From assembly GCF_041261205.1 (NCBI RefSeq), contig NZ_JBGCCH010000048.1:1-52453 (forward strand): 52,453 nt of DNA, read 5' to 3'. Below the pieces are notes generated by a model. That model was not told the DNA's origin. It was given only the letters and a program-made list of their open reading frames with translations, and ran no database searches. Position numbers and translations under genes: made by a program. Shown one piece after another: positions 38,594 to 46,974 of this stretch (position 1 is its first letter; each line of letters begins with the position of its first letter). Source of the DNA: Catenulispora sp. MAP5-51. GTDB lineage: Bacteria; Actinomycetota; Actinomycetes; Streptomycetales; Catenulisporaceae.

Positions 38594-39500
38594 ACGACCG
38601 GCGCAGCGTCTCGACCGTCCCGAAGCCGCACTGCCGCGCGATCTCCTCGATGCGCTCCTGGCTGCTCTCCAGCAGCATTCGGGCGCGTTCCAGCCGGATC
38701 GCCTCCACATACACCGCCGGGGTGGAGCCGGTCTCGGCGGCGAAGACGCGGGCGAAGTTGCGCGGGCTCATCAAGGCCCGGGCGGCCAGGGCGGTGACCG
38801 ACAGGTCGTGGTCGAGGTGGTCGGCGATGAAGTCCTGCAGCTGCCGGATGCCCGGCCGGGACGCGGCCTGCGCGGCCAGGCCGCGGCTGAACTGCGTCTG
38901 GCCGCCCGGGCGCCTGACGAACAGGACCAGTTCTCGGGCGACGTCCAGCGCGGCCTGCGCCCCCAGGTCCTCCTCGACCAGCGCGAGCGCCAGATCGATG
39001 CCGGCCGAGACGCCGGCGGAGGTGTAGACGTCGCCGTCGCGGACGTAGATCGGGTCGGGCAGCACGGTGACGTCCGGATACTCGCGGGCCAGGTCGTCGC
39101 ACGCGGCCCAGTGCGTCGTCGCCTCGCGGCCGTCCAGGATGCCGGCGCGCGCCAGCAGGAACGCGCCGGTGCAGACCGAGGCGGTGCGGCTGGCCCGCTT
39201 GCTGGCGCTGCGCAGCCAGTCGATCAGTGCCTCGTCCACCGCGTCGCGCCGAGCTCCGGTGGCTCCGGCGACGATGAGGGTGTCGATGCGCCCGCGGAAG
39301 CGGTCGATGGTGGCGTGCGGCACGATCTGCACGCCGCTGGACGTCCTCACCACCGGCGCCGGCGCGACCACCTCGATCTCGTAGGCGCCGGAGCCGCGCC
39401 CGCGGCCGGCGAAGTCGAAGACGTCCGAGGGCCCGGTGACGTCCAGCGCCTGGACGCCGTCGAAGGCCACGATGACGACGCGGTGCGGCACGGTACCCAT
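38526..39500 (-). CDS. GlxA-family (DJ-1 + AraC) transcriptional regulator
   Basis: A 324-residue protein. The N-terminal DJ-1/PfpI-like domain (RVVIVAFDGVQALDVTGPSDVF, nucleophile-elbow SVCTGAFLLARAG at about 105, VLPDPIYVRDGDVYTSAGVSAG) is followed by an AraC helix-turn-helix pair at about 220-318 (LSVTALAARALMSPRNFARV, IEEIARQCGFGTVETLRRSF). The DJ-1 part probably senses a small molecule rather than acting as an enzyme. It lies 53 bp downstream of an MFS transporter on the same strand and likely regulates it. Its 3' end overlaps the TetR tail. Confidence 0.9.
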   Translation of the reverse strand: MGTVPHRVVIVAFDGVQALDVTGPSDVFDFAGRGRGSGAYEIEVVAPAPVVRTSSGVQIVPHATIDRFRGRIDTLIVAGATGARRDAVDEALIDWLRSASKRASRTASVCTGAFLLARAGILDGREATTHWAACDDLAREYPDVTVLPDPIYVRDGDVYTSAGVSAGIDLALALVEEDLGAQAALDVARELVLFVRRPGGQTQFSRGLAAQAASRPGIRQLQDFIADHLDHDLSVTALAARALMSPRNFARVFAAETGSTPAVYVEAIRLERARMLLESSQERIEEIARQCGFGTVETLRRSFSRHLHVSPHGYRQRFATAVPG

Positions 39501-39553
39501 GGCTCCATGATGAACCGGCACGCCATCTGGCAGCAATCGCCCGTCCTCCATAC

Positions 39554-40816
39554 TTACTGCCGCTCGCCGCGCGGCCTGGTCCGCCAGGCCTCCCCGGCCA
39601 CCACGAGCGCCAGCGCGGCGATCGCCGCCCCGAAGATCTCGAACGTCGAGTCCAGCCCCAGCGGGCCGCTCAGGAGCCCGGCGGCGATCGCGGGCAGCGA
39701 CAGGGCCCCGTAGGCGACGACGTAGAACGCCGACATCACCGCGGCCCGGTGCTCCGGCGGCACGGCCGCCGACAGCGAGCGCAGCCCGCCGAGGAAGGCG
39801 ACGCCGAACCCGAACCCGGCGATCACACTGGCCGCGACGAACAAGGCGGCCGAGCCGCTCGCCACGGCGGCCACGAGCAGCCCCATCCCGGCGGCCAAGG
39901 CCAGCGAGCCGTAGCTCGCGCCGGCCCACGGGGCGCCGCGTCCGAACAGCAGCTGGGAGACCGCGGCGGCGGCCGGCAGGCTGGAGACGACGAGCCCTGA
40001 CAGCACCACCGAGTCGCTGTGCAGCAGACTGGCGCTCAGCTCGGGGCCGAGCGAGAGGTAGAGCCCGTTGAGCGACCAGGACGAGAGCACCGCCAGGGAC
40101 GCCAGCAGGAACGCGCGCCGGCCCGCCGGCGGCACGCTCGGGCGCTGCGGGGTGAGCCGCAGGCGCGCGCCGGGACGCGGCGTCACCGGATCGTCCAGGC
40201 GCAGCGTGGCGATCGTGGCGACGACGATCAGGACGGCGAGCAGGACGTACGGCAGCACCCGCGGCGCCGGCAGGTACTGCACGAGCACCGAGGACGCGAA
40301 GATCCCGAGCCCGATCCCGCCCGCCGAGGTCACCCCGTTGGCCAGCCCCACCGCGATCGGGTCCCGCCGCGGATGCAGATCCAGCAGCGCCGCGCTGGCC
40401 GCGCTCAGGGCCAGCCCGGTGGCCAGGCCCTGCAGTCCGCGGGCGGCGAACAGCCACCCGACCGAGGAGGCCGGCATGTACACGATCGTGGAGACCAGGA
40501 TCCCGCCCAACGCGGCCAGCAGCACCGGGCGCCGCCCGATCTCGTCCGACACCCGCCCGGCCACCAGCAGCGCCGCGAGCACCCCGAAGGCGTAGGTCGC
40601 GTAGACGATCGTCAGCGTCACCGCGGAGAAGCCCCACAGCTTGCTGTAGGTGCCGTACAGCGGCGAGGGGATGCCGGAGGCGAACATCGCCAGGCCGACG
40701 ATCCCGGCCGCCGTCAGGTAGGCCGGGCGCGGCGCGAGCGGACGGCGCAGGTAGCCGGGACGGTGGCCGAGGTCGAGGCGGTCGGGGCGGTCGGCCGCCA
40801 ACTCGATGGAAGTCAT
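39554..40816 (-). CDS. MFS transporter (drug/sugar efflux type)
   Basis: A 420-residue membrane protein with about 12 helices. The motif-A loop between helices 2 and 3 is VAGRVSDEIGRRPVLLAALGG at about 80-100, and YGTYSKLWGFSAVTLTIVYATYAFGVL and RGLQGLATGLALSAASAALLDLHP are family-typical. No substrate can be assigned. Start ATG 40816 (an ATG at 40879 would add an unlikely leader). It forms an operon with the downstream GlxA-type regulator. Confidence 0.88.
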   Translation of the reverse strand: MTSIELAADRPDRLDLGHRPGYLRRPLAPRPAYLTAAGIVGLAMFASGIPSPLYGTYSKLWGFSAVTLTIVYATYAFGVLAALLVAGRVSDEIGRRPVLLAALGGILVSTIVYMPASSVGWLFAARGLQGLATGLALSAASAALLDLHPRRDPIAVGLANGVTSAGGIGLGIFASSVLVQYLPAPRVLPYVLLAVLIVVATIATLRLDDPVTPRPGARLRLTPQRPSVPPAGRRAFLLASLAVLSSWSLNGLYLSLGPELSASLLHSDSVVLSGLVVSSLPAAAAVSQLLFGRGAPWAGASYGSLALAAGMGLLVAAVASGSAALFVAASVIAGFGFGVAFLGGLRSLSAAVPPEHRAAVMSAFYVVAYGALSLPAIAAGLLSGPLGLDSTFEIFGAAIAALALVVAGEAWRTRPRGERQ

Positions 40817-40905
40817 GCGTTCATGGTCGGCCGCGGACGCCGATGGCAGCAATGACAGATGGCGGACGATTTCTGCCAACTATGGCGGCGGCGAGAAGAC
40901 CCCGC

Positions 40906-41427
40906 TCAGATCCATCTGGAGATCGCCCGGAAAGCGATACCGGTCCCGGCCCCGTAGGCGAGGTGCGCGACCAGATCCCAGCCCAGCACCTTGGCGCTGT
41001 ACTGCCAGATGGGCTTGTAGAGCCCGGCGATCGGCAGCGCGATGTAGTCGTTGGCGAACAGCGCGATGCCCAGCGCCACGCCATAGCGGGCCCGCGGAAC
41101 CGCCGCGGACCCGGCGAGAAGACCGTAGGCCGCTCCGGCCGCCGTGCCGTAGCCCCAGTGCGCGAGCGTGCTCAGCGGCCAGGCCGCGCGGTCGGGGAGG
41201 TCGCGCTGGGTGAAGCCCTCGATCACGCGCTTGGCCACCTGGCCCGGATCCGGGGCCTGCTCCCAGTTCTCGATCGGCGCGAACTCCCAGGCCGCCGGCG
41301 CGTCCTCGCCGCCGGCGCGGCGGTACTTCAGGTACTGGACGGCGTCCAGGCACACGGTTCCCACGGCTCCGGCCAGCAGGCCGGACAGCACAGCCGCCAG
41401 GGGGGTCCCGGCCGTTTTCGTTCGCAT
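40906..41427 (-). CDS. Putative membrane protein, unknown
   Basis: A 173-residue protein with about four membrane segments (LAAVLSGLLAGAVGTVCLDAV, GTAAGAAYGLLAGSAA, YGVALGIALFANDYIALPIA, VLGWDLVAHLAYGAGTGIAF). The pattern ending HLAYGAGTGIAFRAISR recalls small actinobacterial membrane proteins of unknown role. ATG 41427; ATG 41439 is an alternative with GGAG nearby. It is upstream of MFS on the same strand (89 bp), possibly in the same transcript. Confidence 0.6.
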   Translation of the reverse strand: MRTKTAGTPLAAVLSGLLAGAVGTVCLDAVQYLKYRRAGGEDAPAAWEFAPIENWEQAPDPGQVAKRVIEGFTQRDLPDRAAWPLSTLAHWGYGTAAGAAYGLLAGSAAVPRARYGVALGIALFANDYIALPIAGLYKPIWQYSAKVLGWDLVAHLAYGAGTGIAFRAISRWI

Positions 41428-41522
41428 GCCGACAAGCATCGCTCCGGGACGGCGGCGGCACCCGGGGGACGGCGGCCGGCCGGGGTGCCGGCTGCTCCAT
41501 TCGGAGGAACGAGGGCAAACGC

Positions 41523-42356
41523 TCACAAACGCCATTGCGTGACGTCGCATTGGCCGTAGTCGTTGCCGCCGGCAGCCAGGACGACCCCGTCCGCTCGCAC
41601 CCCGAGGGTGTACACAGAACCGGCGGCGACGGCTACGACATCGCGCCAGGACCCGACATCGCACTGCCCGCGGCTGTTGTCGCCGGCGGCGAAGACACGG
41701 CCCTGTGTGTCCACGGCGACCGTGTGGTAGCTCCCGGCGGACACGGCGACCACATCGCGCCACCCGGACACTTCCCCGGTCCCGGACGACGCGGCGCCAA
41801 TGGCGAGCACCCGTCCGTCCTCGGTGAGGGCCGCGGTGTGCAGGTAGCCCGCCGAGACGGAGCGCAGGCCGCGCCATTCGGCGACGGCGCACTGTCCCCT
41901 GCGGTTGTTCCCGGCCGCGATGGCCGTGCCGTCCGCGCGCACGCCGACCGAATGCCAGTCCCCGGCGCCGGCGGCGACGATCTCGCTCCAGGCGCCGACG
42001 TCGCAGGCGCCTTCCTTGGTGCGGCCCGCCGCACGGACCGTGCCGTCCGCGAGGACTGCCAACGTGCGCCGCCAACCGGCCGCGATGCCGACGACGCCGG
42101 TCCAGTCGGCGACGTCGCACTGGCCGTCCCCGTTCCAGCCGACCGCCACGACGGTGCCGTCCGCGTGCAGCCCGACGGTGTGCGAGCGACCGGTGTTCGT
42201 GGCCGTGTGCACATTGCCCGCGGCCACGGCGACGATGTCGCGCCACGCTTCGACGCGGCACTCAGGGGCCTGCGGAACACCCGCCGCCAGGACCGATCCG
42301 TCGGCGCACACGCCGACGGAGTGGCGAGGTCCGGCGGCGGGCGCCGGTCGAGTCAT
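41523..42356 (-). CDS. RCC1-like repeat protein (cytoplasmic)
   Basis: A 277-residue protein without signal peptide. It has six repeats of about 40 residues with the pattern HSVGVCADGSVLAAG, VGLHADGTVVAVGWNGDGQCDV, LAVLADGTVRAAG, VGVRADGTAIAAGNNRRGQC, AALTEDGRVLAIGAAS, VAVDTQGRVFAAGDNSRGQC and LGVRADGVVLAAGGNDYGQC. This is the RCC1/BLIP-II-like beta-propeller pattern. Such repeats form protein-binding platforms. ATG 42356 overlaps the stop of the preceding Imm5-like gene (ATGA), so the two products are probably made together. Confidence 0.8.
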   Translation of the reverse strand: MTRPAPAAGPRHSVGVCADGSVLAAGVPQAPECRVEAWRDIVAVAAGNVHTATNTGRSHTVGLHADGTVVAVGWNGDGQCDVADWTGVVGIAAGWRRTLAVLADGTVRAAGRTKEGACDVGAWSEIVAAGAGDWHSVGVRADGTAIAAGNNRRGQCAVAEWRGLRSVSAGYLHTAALTEDGRVLAIGAASSGTGEVSGWRDVVAVSAGSYHTVAVDTQGRVFAAGDNSRGQCDVGSWRDVVAVAAGSVYTLGVRADGVVLAAGGNDYGQCDVTQWRL

Positions 42357-42889
42357 CGGACCGGGTCCTCTCGCAGCCCCGCGTCCAGTTCGGCCATGAC
42401 CGAGACGACTTCCTGTCGGCCCGCCTGAACACGGGGGTAGCGTCGCAGCACTCGGACGACCTCGGGACTGACGTGCTGGAGCACGACGGCCACAGCGTCC
42501 GGATGCGTCAGGGGCTCCACCGGGCGGTGGCGCAGCGCGAGAACGCAGTACGCCGGCCCGCGCAGGATGTGGCCAACCTGCGCGGCGTCCGCCAGCGGAT
42601 GCAGGTAGGCCGAGGCCGCCGCGTCCCCGGCGGCCATGGCCGCGTGGGCCGCGGGCGGCTCGACCTCCTTGGCCGCCCGATGCGCCGCGAGCGCTGTGAC
42701 CCGCTGCGCATTGGACCGGCCACCCCCGTGCACGAAGGCCGTCGCGGCGTCCAACGCATCACGGGGCCGGGTGTCCTCGGGCCGGGCCTGCTCGAAGAGC
42801 TCGATGACTTGCTCGGCGCAGGCCACGGTGAAGGCCGTGACCGCTCTGAGGTCGTCCAGTGTCAGCTCGAAATCCGGGACGCGCGTCAC
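42353..42889 (-). CDS. Imm5-like putative immunity protein
   Basis: A 178-residue helical protein matching the actinobacterial Imm-5-like family: ELTLDDLRAVTAFTVACAEQVIELFEQARPEDTRPRDALDAA, AFVHGGGRSNAQRVTALAAHRAAKEV, AAMAAGDAAASAYLHPLADAAQVGHILRGPAYCVLAL. These small proteins are annotated as immunity proteins from association with polymorphic toxins; direct activity is not shown. No toxin gene is adjacent. The partner gene is an RCC1-like propeller, joined by an ATGA overlap. Confidence 0.78.
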   Translation of the reverse strand: MTRVPDFELTLDDLRAVTAFTVACAEQVIELFEQARPEDTRPRDALDAATAFVHGGGRSNAQRVTALAAHRAAKEVEPPAAHAAMAAGDAAASAYLHPLADAAQVGHILRGPAYCVLALRHRPVEPLTHPDAVAVVLQHVSPEVVRVLRRYPRVQAGRQEVVSVMAELDAGLREDPVR

Positions 42890-42907
42890 CCCACCTTGTT
42901 ACCGCAT

Positions 42908-44158
42908 CTAGAAGGGGCCGAACGTCAGCGGGTGGCTCGGCACCAGCGCCTGGGAGATCGCCTGCGCGACGTCCTTGCCCGGGTTCAGGATGTCCGGCGA
43001 GGTCTCGGGCGACTCGGTCGTGGACACGGCGATCGCCAGGTGCTCGGAGGGCAGGTACGCCATCAGCGCGGCGTAACCGGTGAAGGAGGGGTTCTGGAAG
43101 ATCCAGCCGTTGACGACGATCACCCCCATCCCGTAGTGCGCGGCCTGCGTCTGCGGGATGCAGATCGTGACCGGGCAGTCGCCGCCCTGCGTGTACGGCT
43201 GGGGCGTGCCGAGTCCGACCGTGCCGCTGTTCAGGAGCGTCTGGTGTCCCTGGCGGCTGAGGGTCTTGCCGGAGCCGATGGCGGCAGCGGAGCCGGCCAG
43301 GTCGCAGATGTCCATGGTGATGACCGCGCCGGGGGCGGTGGTCCACGACGGGTTCCAGAAGGTCGACTCCTCATAGTTGCCGCGGGCCGAGGTGAAGGCG
43401 TGCAGCACCGGGGCGGGGATGTCGGGGGTGTATCCGTTCGATGTCGCGCGCAGTCCGTAGGGACGGGAGATGCGCTGCTCCAGCAGCTGGTCGAGCCGGG
43501 TGTGGGTGATCCGCTCCAGCGCGGCGCCGAGGAGCACGTAGTTGGCGTGCGAGTAGCTGAAGTTCTTGCCCGGCGGGTAGAGCTGGACGGCCGGGTCGGC
43601 GATGGCGAGCAGTTCCTGCGGCGTCCAGTGCTTGAACGGGTGCGCCAGCAGCTCGGTGACGAACGAGCTCTGCTTGACGTAGTCCTTGATGCCGCTCGTG
43701 GAGTCGCCGAGCATCCGGAGCGTGATCTGGTCGGCGTGCGGCACCTCGGGCAGCCAGCGCGAGATCGGGTCGTCCAGGCTGATCCGGTGCTCGTCGGCCA
43801 GCTGCAGCAGGACCACGTTCATGAAGGCGATGCCGATCGAGCCCGCGCGGAAGCGCATGTCGGGACGGGCCGGCACGCCGGTCATGGACGGTCCGAGCGC
43901 GCCGGTCCACACGTCGCGGCCGTTCTGCGTCACCCGCACCTGGACCGCCCGCAGCTTCAGCTGGGTACGGACGCGGGTGACGGCGTCCCGGACGGCACGC
44001 GCCCGGCTGTCGGAGGAAGACGGGGACGTGACGCACTCGGAGCGCCCCCGGTGCGGGCCGGAGGCGGCGTGGGCGTCGGTCGCCGCCAGGAACGGCGTCG
44101 AGAGCAGCAAAGCGGTGCAGAGCAGCGCGGTTCTGCTACGGGGCTTTCTACAGGGCAT
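42908..44158 (-). CDS. Secreted serine-hydrolase (class C beta-lactamase fold) with altered active site
   Basis: A 416-residue exported protein: signal peptide about 1-32, then a beta-lactamase/DD-peptidase fold (MRFRAGSIGIAFMNVVLLQL, LDDPISRWLPEVPHADQITLRMLGDSTSGI, YPPGKNFSYSHANYVLLGAALE, YGLRATSNGYTP, FWNPSWTTAPGAVITMDI). In active members the first motif is SxxK; here residues 107-110 are Ser-Ile-Gly-Ile, with no Lys. The YxN motif is Tyr202-Ser-His204. It may be an inactive or chemically different subfamily, known to me also in mycobacterial relatives with changed motifs. A -10-like GATACT close to the ATG suggests a leaderless mRNA. Confidence 0.82.
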   Translation of the reverse strand: MPCRKPRSRTALLCTALLLSTPFLAATDAHAASGPHRGRSECVTSPSSSDSRARAVRDAVTRVRTQLKLRAVQVRVTQNGRDVWTGALGPSMTGVPARPDMRFRAGSIGIAFMNVVLLQLADEHRISLDDPISRWLPEVPHADQITLRMLGDSTSGIKDYVKQSSFVTELLAHPFKHWTPQELLAIADPAVQLYPPGKNFSYSHANYVLLGAALERITHTRLDQLLEQRISRPYGLRATSNGYTPDIPAPVLHAFTSARGNYEESTFWNPSWTTAPGAVITMDICDLAGSAAAIGSGKTLSRQGHQTLLNSGTVGLGTPQPYTQGGDCPVTICIPQTQAAHYGMGVIVVNGWIFQNPSFTGYAALMAYLPSEHLAIAVSTTESPETSPDILNPGKDVAQAISQALVPSHPLTFGPF

Positions 44159-44250
44159 GGCTCAGTATCCGATGCCGCCTACCGCCTTCCCGGGCCGGAA
44201 CTGCCGTGCTGACCTCGATGTTCACCGCGATGGCGTAACGCGGCCGCCGA

Positions 44251-45063
44251 TCACGCCCCATCGCCCGGCTTCCACCCCGCCACCGGCACCGAGGCCCGCA
44301 GGGCCCTGGTGTACTCCTGCTCCGGGTGGTCCAGGACGGCCGCGCACTCGCCCCGCTCGATCACCTGTCCCTTGCGCATGACGACGACGGTGTCGCACAG
44401 CTGCCGCACCACCGCCAGGTCGTGGCTGATGAGGATGTACGCGATGCCGGTGGCGGCCCGGATGTCCGCCAGCAGGTTGAGGATCTGGGCCTGGATGGAC
44501 ACGTCCAGGGCCGAGACCGCCTCGTCCAGGATCAGCGCCTCGGGCTCGGCGGCCAGGGCCCGGGCGATGGCGGCGCGCTGGCGCTGGCCGCCGGACAGCT
44601 CGCGCGGTCTGGCGTCGGCCTGGCGGGTGTCCAGGCCGACCTGGTCGATCAGCTCCGCCAGCCGGGCCGCGCGGGCCGCGCCGGCCAGGCCGCTGTGCGC
44701 GTGCAGGACCTCCTCGACGGCCGAGCGGATGGTCTGGCTGGGGTCCAGGGAGGTGTACGGGTCCTGGAACACGATCTGCAGCTGGCGGGCCCGGCGCCGG
44801 CGCTCGGTGGCCTTGCGGGCCGGGCGCGAGCGGTCGTGGCCCAGCACGGTCATCGCGCCGGAGGTGGCGTGCTCCAGACCGACCAGCATCCGGGCCACGG
44901 TGGTCTTGCCGGAGCCGGATTCCCCGACGATGCCGAGCGCGCCGCCGGCCTCGACGGCGAAGGACACGTCCGACACGGCGGTGAACTCCGTGCGCCGTCC
45001 TGCGGCATCGGCGACCCGGAAGACCTTGGTCAGGGCATCGACGGACACGGCCGGGCTGCTCAT
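44251..45063 (-). CDS. Oligopeptide ABC transporter ATP-binding protein (DppF/OppF-like)
   Basis: A 270-residue ABC ATPase: Walker A GESGSGKT at about 42-49, Q-loop FQDPYTSLDP, signature ELSGGQRQR at about 153, Walker B ALILDEAVSALD and H-loop SHDL. It powers uptake of peptides or similar amines. ATG 45063 overlaps the previous stop (ATGA). It is the last gene of the amidohydrolase-transporter operon. It lacks the usual long C-terminal oligopeptide-binding tail of DppF but ends typically for it (EYTRALRASVP). Confidence 0.92.
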   Translation of the reverse strand: MSSPAVSVDALTKVFRVADAAGRRTEFTAVSDVSFAVEAGGALGIVGESGSGKTTVARMLVGLEHATSGAMTVLGHDRSRPARKATERRRRARQLQIVFQDPYTSLDPSQTIRSAVEEVLHAHSGLAGAARAARLAELIDQVGLDTRQADARPRELSGGQRQRAAIARALAAEPEALILDEAVSALDVSIQAQILNLLADIRAATGIAYILISHDLAVVRQLCDTVVVMRKGQVIERGECAAVLDHPEQEYTRALRASVPVAGWKPGDGA

Positions 45064-46046
45064 GGGTGGTTCCTTTCCGCGGCGGGGCCGCCCAACTCGC
45101 CGATCCGGTGGCACCGCACCAGTCCCCCGCTGAACGGCTCGAGGTCCGGGCGCCGCTCCAGGCACCCGGGCCGCACGTGCGCGCAGCGGGTGGCGAAGGC
45201 GCAGCCGTCGGCCGGCGCCTCGAACGCCGAGACCGGCCGGCCGGGGATGGCGACCAGGCGTTCGGCCCGGGTGTCGATCGAGGGCCGGGAGCCCAGCAGG
45301 CCGGTCGTGTAGGGGTGGCGCGCGCTCTGGTGCAGGTTCGCGGCCGGCCGGATCTCGACCACCGATCCGGCGTACATCACCGCGACCCGGTCGCAGACGG
45401 CCAGCGCCAGGTCCAGGTCGTGGGTGATGAACAGCATGCCGATGCCGTTCTCGCGCCGGAGCCGGTCCAGGATCGCGACCACCTCGGCCTGGATGGTGAC
45501 GTCCAGGGCGGTGGTCGGCTCGTCGGCCAGGATCAGCCGGGGCTCGGCGGCCAGGACCGAGGCGATCATCACCCGCTGGAGCATGCCGCCGGAGACCTCG
45601 TGCGGGTACTGCCGGAGTCTGCGCTCGGCGTCGTCGATGCCGACGGCGTCCAGCAGCTCCGCCGCGCGCTTCCAGGCCGCCGCGCGGGACATGCCGCGGT
45701 TGACCGTCAGCGCCTCGGTGAGGAACGAGCCGATCCGGTGGGTGGGGTTGATGTGCGCGCGGGGGTCCTGGAAGACCATGCCGACCTCGCGGTCCCGGTA
45801 GGCGCGCAGCGCCGCGGCGTCCATGGCGTTCACGTCGCGGCCGTCGAAGCGGATCCGCCCCGACACCCGCGCGCCGGCCGGCAGCAGCCGCGTGACCGCG
45901 CGGGTCGTCATCGACTTGCCCGAGCCGGACTCGCCGACCAGGCCCACCGCCTCGCCGGCGCCGACCGACAGCGACAGCTTGCTGAGCACCTGCCGCATCC
46001 GGCCCTGGACCCGCAGCGCGACGTCGACGTCCTCAAGCTCCAGCAT
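45060..46046 (-). CDS. Oligopeptide ABC transporter ATP-binding protein (DppD/OppD-like)
   Basis: A 328-residue ABC ATPase. Walker A GESGSGKS at about 38-45, FQDPRAHINP Q-loop, signature EVSGGMLQR at about 150, Walker B LILADEPTTALD, H-loop THDL. The C-terminal Cys-rich extension (CAFATRCAHVRPGCLERRPDL) is typical of OppD/DppD and can bind an iron-sulfur cluster. It overlaps dppC by 14 bp and dppF by 4 bp. Confidence 0.93.
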   Translation of the reverse strand: MLELEDVDVALRVQGRMRQVLSKLSLSVGAGEAVGLVGESGSGKSMTTRAVTRLLPAGARVSGRIRFDGRDVNAMDAAALRAYRDREVGMVFQDPRAHINPTHRIGSFLTEALTVNRGMSRAAAWKRAAELLDAVGIDDAERRLRQYPHEVSGGMLQRVMIASVLAAEPRLILADEPTTALDVTIQAEVVAILDRLRRENGIGMLFITHDLDLALAVCDRVAVMYAGSVVEIRPAANLHQSARHPYTTGLLGSRPSIDTRAERLVAIPGRPVSAFEAPADGCAFATRCAHVRPGCLERRPDLEPFSGGLVRCHRIGELGGPAAERNHP

Positions 46047-46974
46047 GCCTGCCCCTCCTGTTCCATATCGGGTGCCGCTCCGGCCGCTCCCCGGAGATGC
46101 GCGCGCCGAGCACCGTCAGCGCCATGACGCAGGCCACGACGAGCACCCCGGGCATGATCACCGGCAGCATGAACCCGCGCAGCATCGAGTCCTGGTCGCT
46201 GACCATGACGCCCCAGTCGGCGGTCGGCGCCTGGACGGCCAGCCCGAGGTAGGACAGACCGGCCAGGTCCAGCAGCGCGTAGCCGAAGGCGATCGCCGAC
46301 TGGCCCAGGACCAGCGGCGCGATGTTGCGCAGGATGTGGCGCAGGCAGATCCGCAGCGCGCCGAAGCCCTGCACGCTCAGGGCGTCCACGTACGGGCTCA
46401 CCCGCTGCTGCCGGGCCGCCGCGCGCACCACGCGGGACAGGAACGGCACGTAGGAGATCGACAGCGCGATCACCGCCGGGGTCAGGCCCGGTCCGAACAG
46501 CGCCGCGGTGATGACCGCCAACAGCAGGCCGGGCAGTGCGTAGACCAGGTCCAGGATCCGGGCCGTGCCGGCGTCGGCGAGCCCGCCGTACCAGGCGCCC
46601 AGCAGGGCCAGCGGGACGCCGACCGCCGTCGAGCAGGCGACGACCAGCGCCGGGCCCAGCAACGAGGTCCGGGAGCCGTAGATCAGACGGGACAGGACGT
46701 CGCGGCCGATGGCATCGGTGCCGAGCAGGTGCGTTGAGGAAGGGCCCTGATACGCGTCCAGCAGGCTGGCGTTGTTCGGGTCGTCGGGGGCGAGCAGCCC
46801 GGCGCCGAGCGCCATGAGGAGCATCAGGACCAGAAGCGCGGCGGCGATCGTCCCGGACAGCCCGAGGAATCCGTAGGCCGAGGCAATACGGTGCCGCCAT
46901 CCGCCGGTGCGGCCGGAAGCGGGCCGGCTCGCCGGCGCCATGTCGGGGGCGGGGGTGGTGAGCACGTCGGTCAC
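46033..46974 (-). CDS. Oligopeptide ABC transporter permease (DppC-like)
   Basis: A 313-residue membrane permease with about six helices and an N-terminal OppC-type extension (ADDPNNASLLDAYQGPSSTHLLGTDAIGRDVLSRLIYG). The EAA-like loop is YVDALSVQGFGALRICLRHILRNI. GTG 46974 overlaps the dppB stop (GTGA), so translation is coupled. Confidence 0.92.
   Translation of the reverse strand: MTDVLTTPAPDMAPASRPASGRTGGWRHRIASAYGFLGLSGTIAAALLVLMLLMALGAGLLAPDDPNNASLLDAYQGPSSTHLLGTDAIGRDVLSRLIYGSRTSLLGPALVVACSTAVGVPLALLGAWYGGLADAGTARILDLVYALPGLLLAVITAALFGPGLTPAVIALSISYVPFLSRVVRAAARQQRVSPYVDALSVQGFGALRICLRHILRNIAPLVLGQSAIAFGYALLDLAGLSYLGLAVQAPTADWGVMVSDQDSMLRGFMLPVIMPGVLVVACVMALTVLGARISGERPERHPIWNRRGRHAGA

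Noticed and set aside
39501-40637. Longer frame joining GlxA with upstream codons
   Set aside because: This part is an alternative frame of the MFS transporter gene with Arg/Gly-rich composition.
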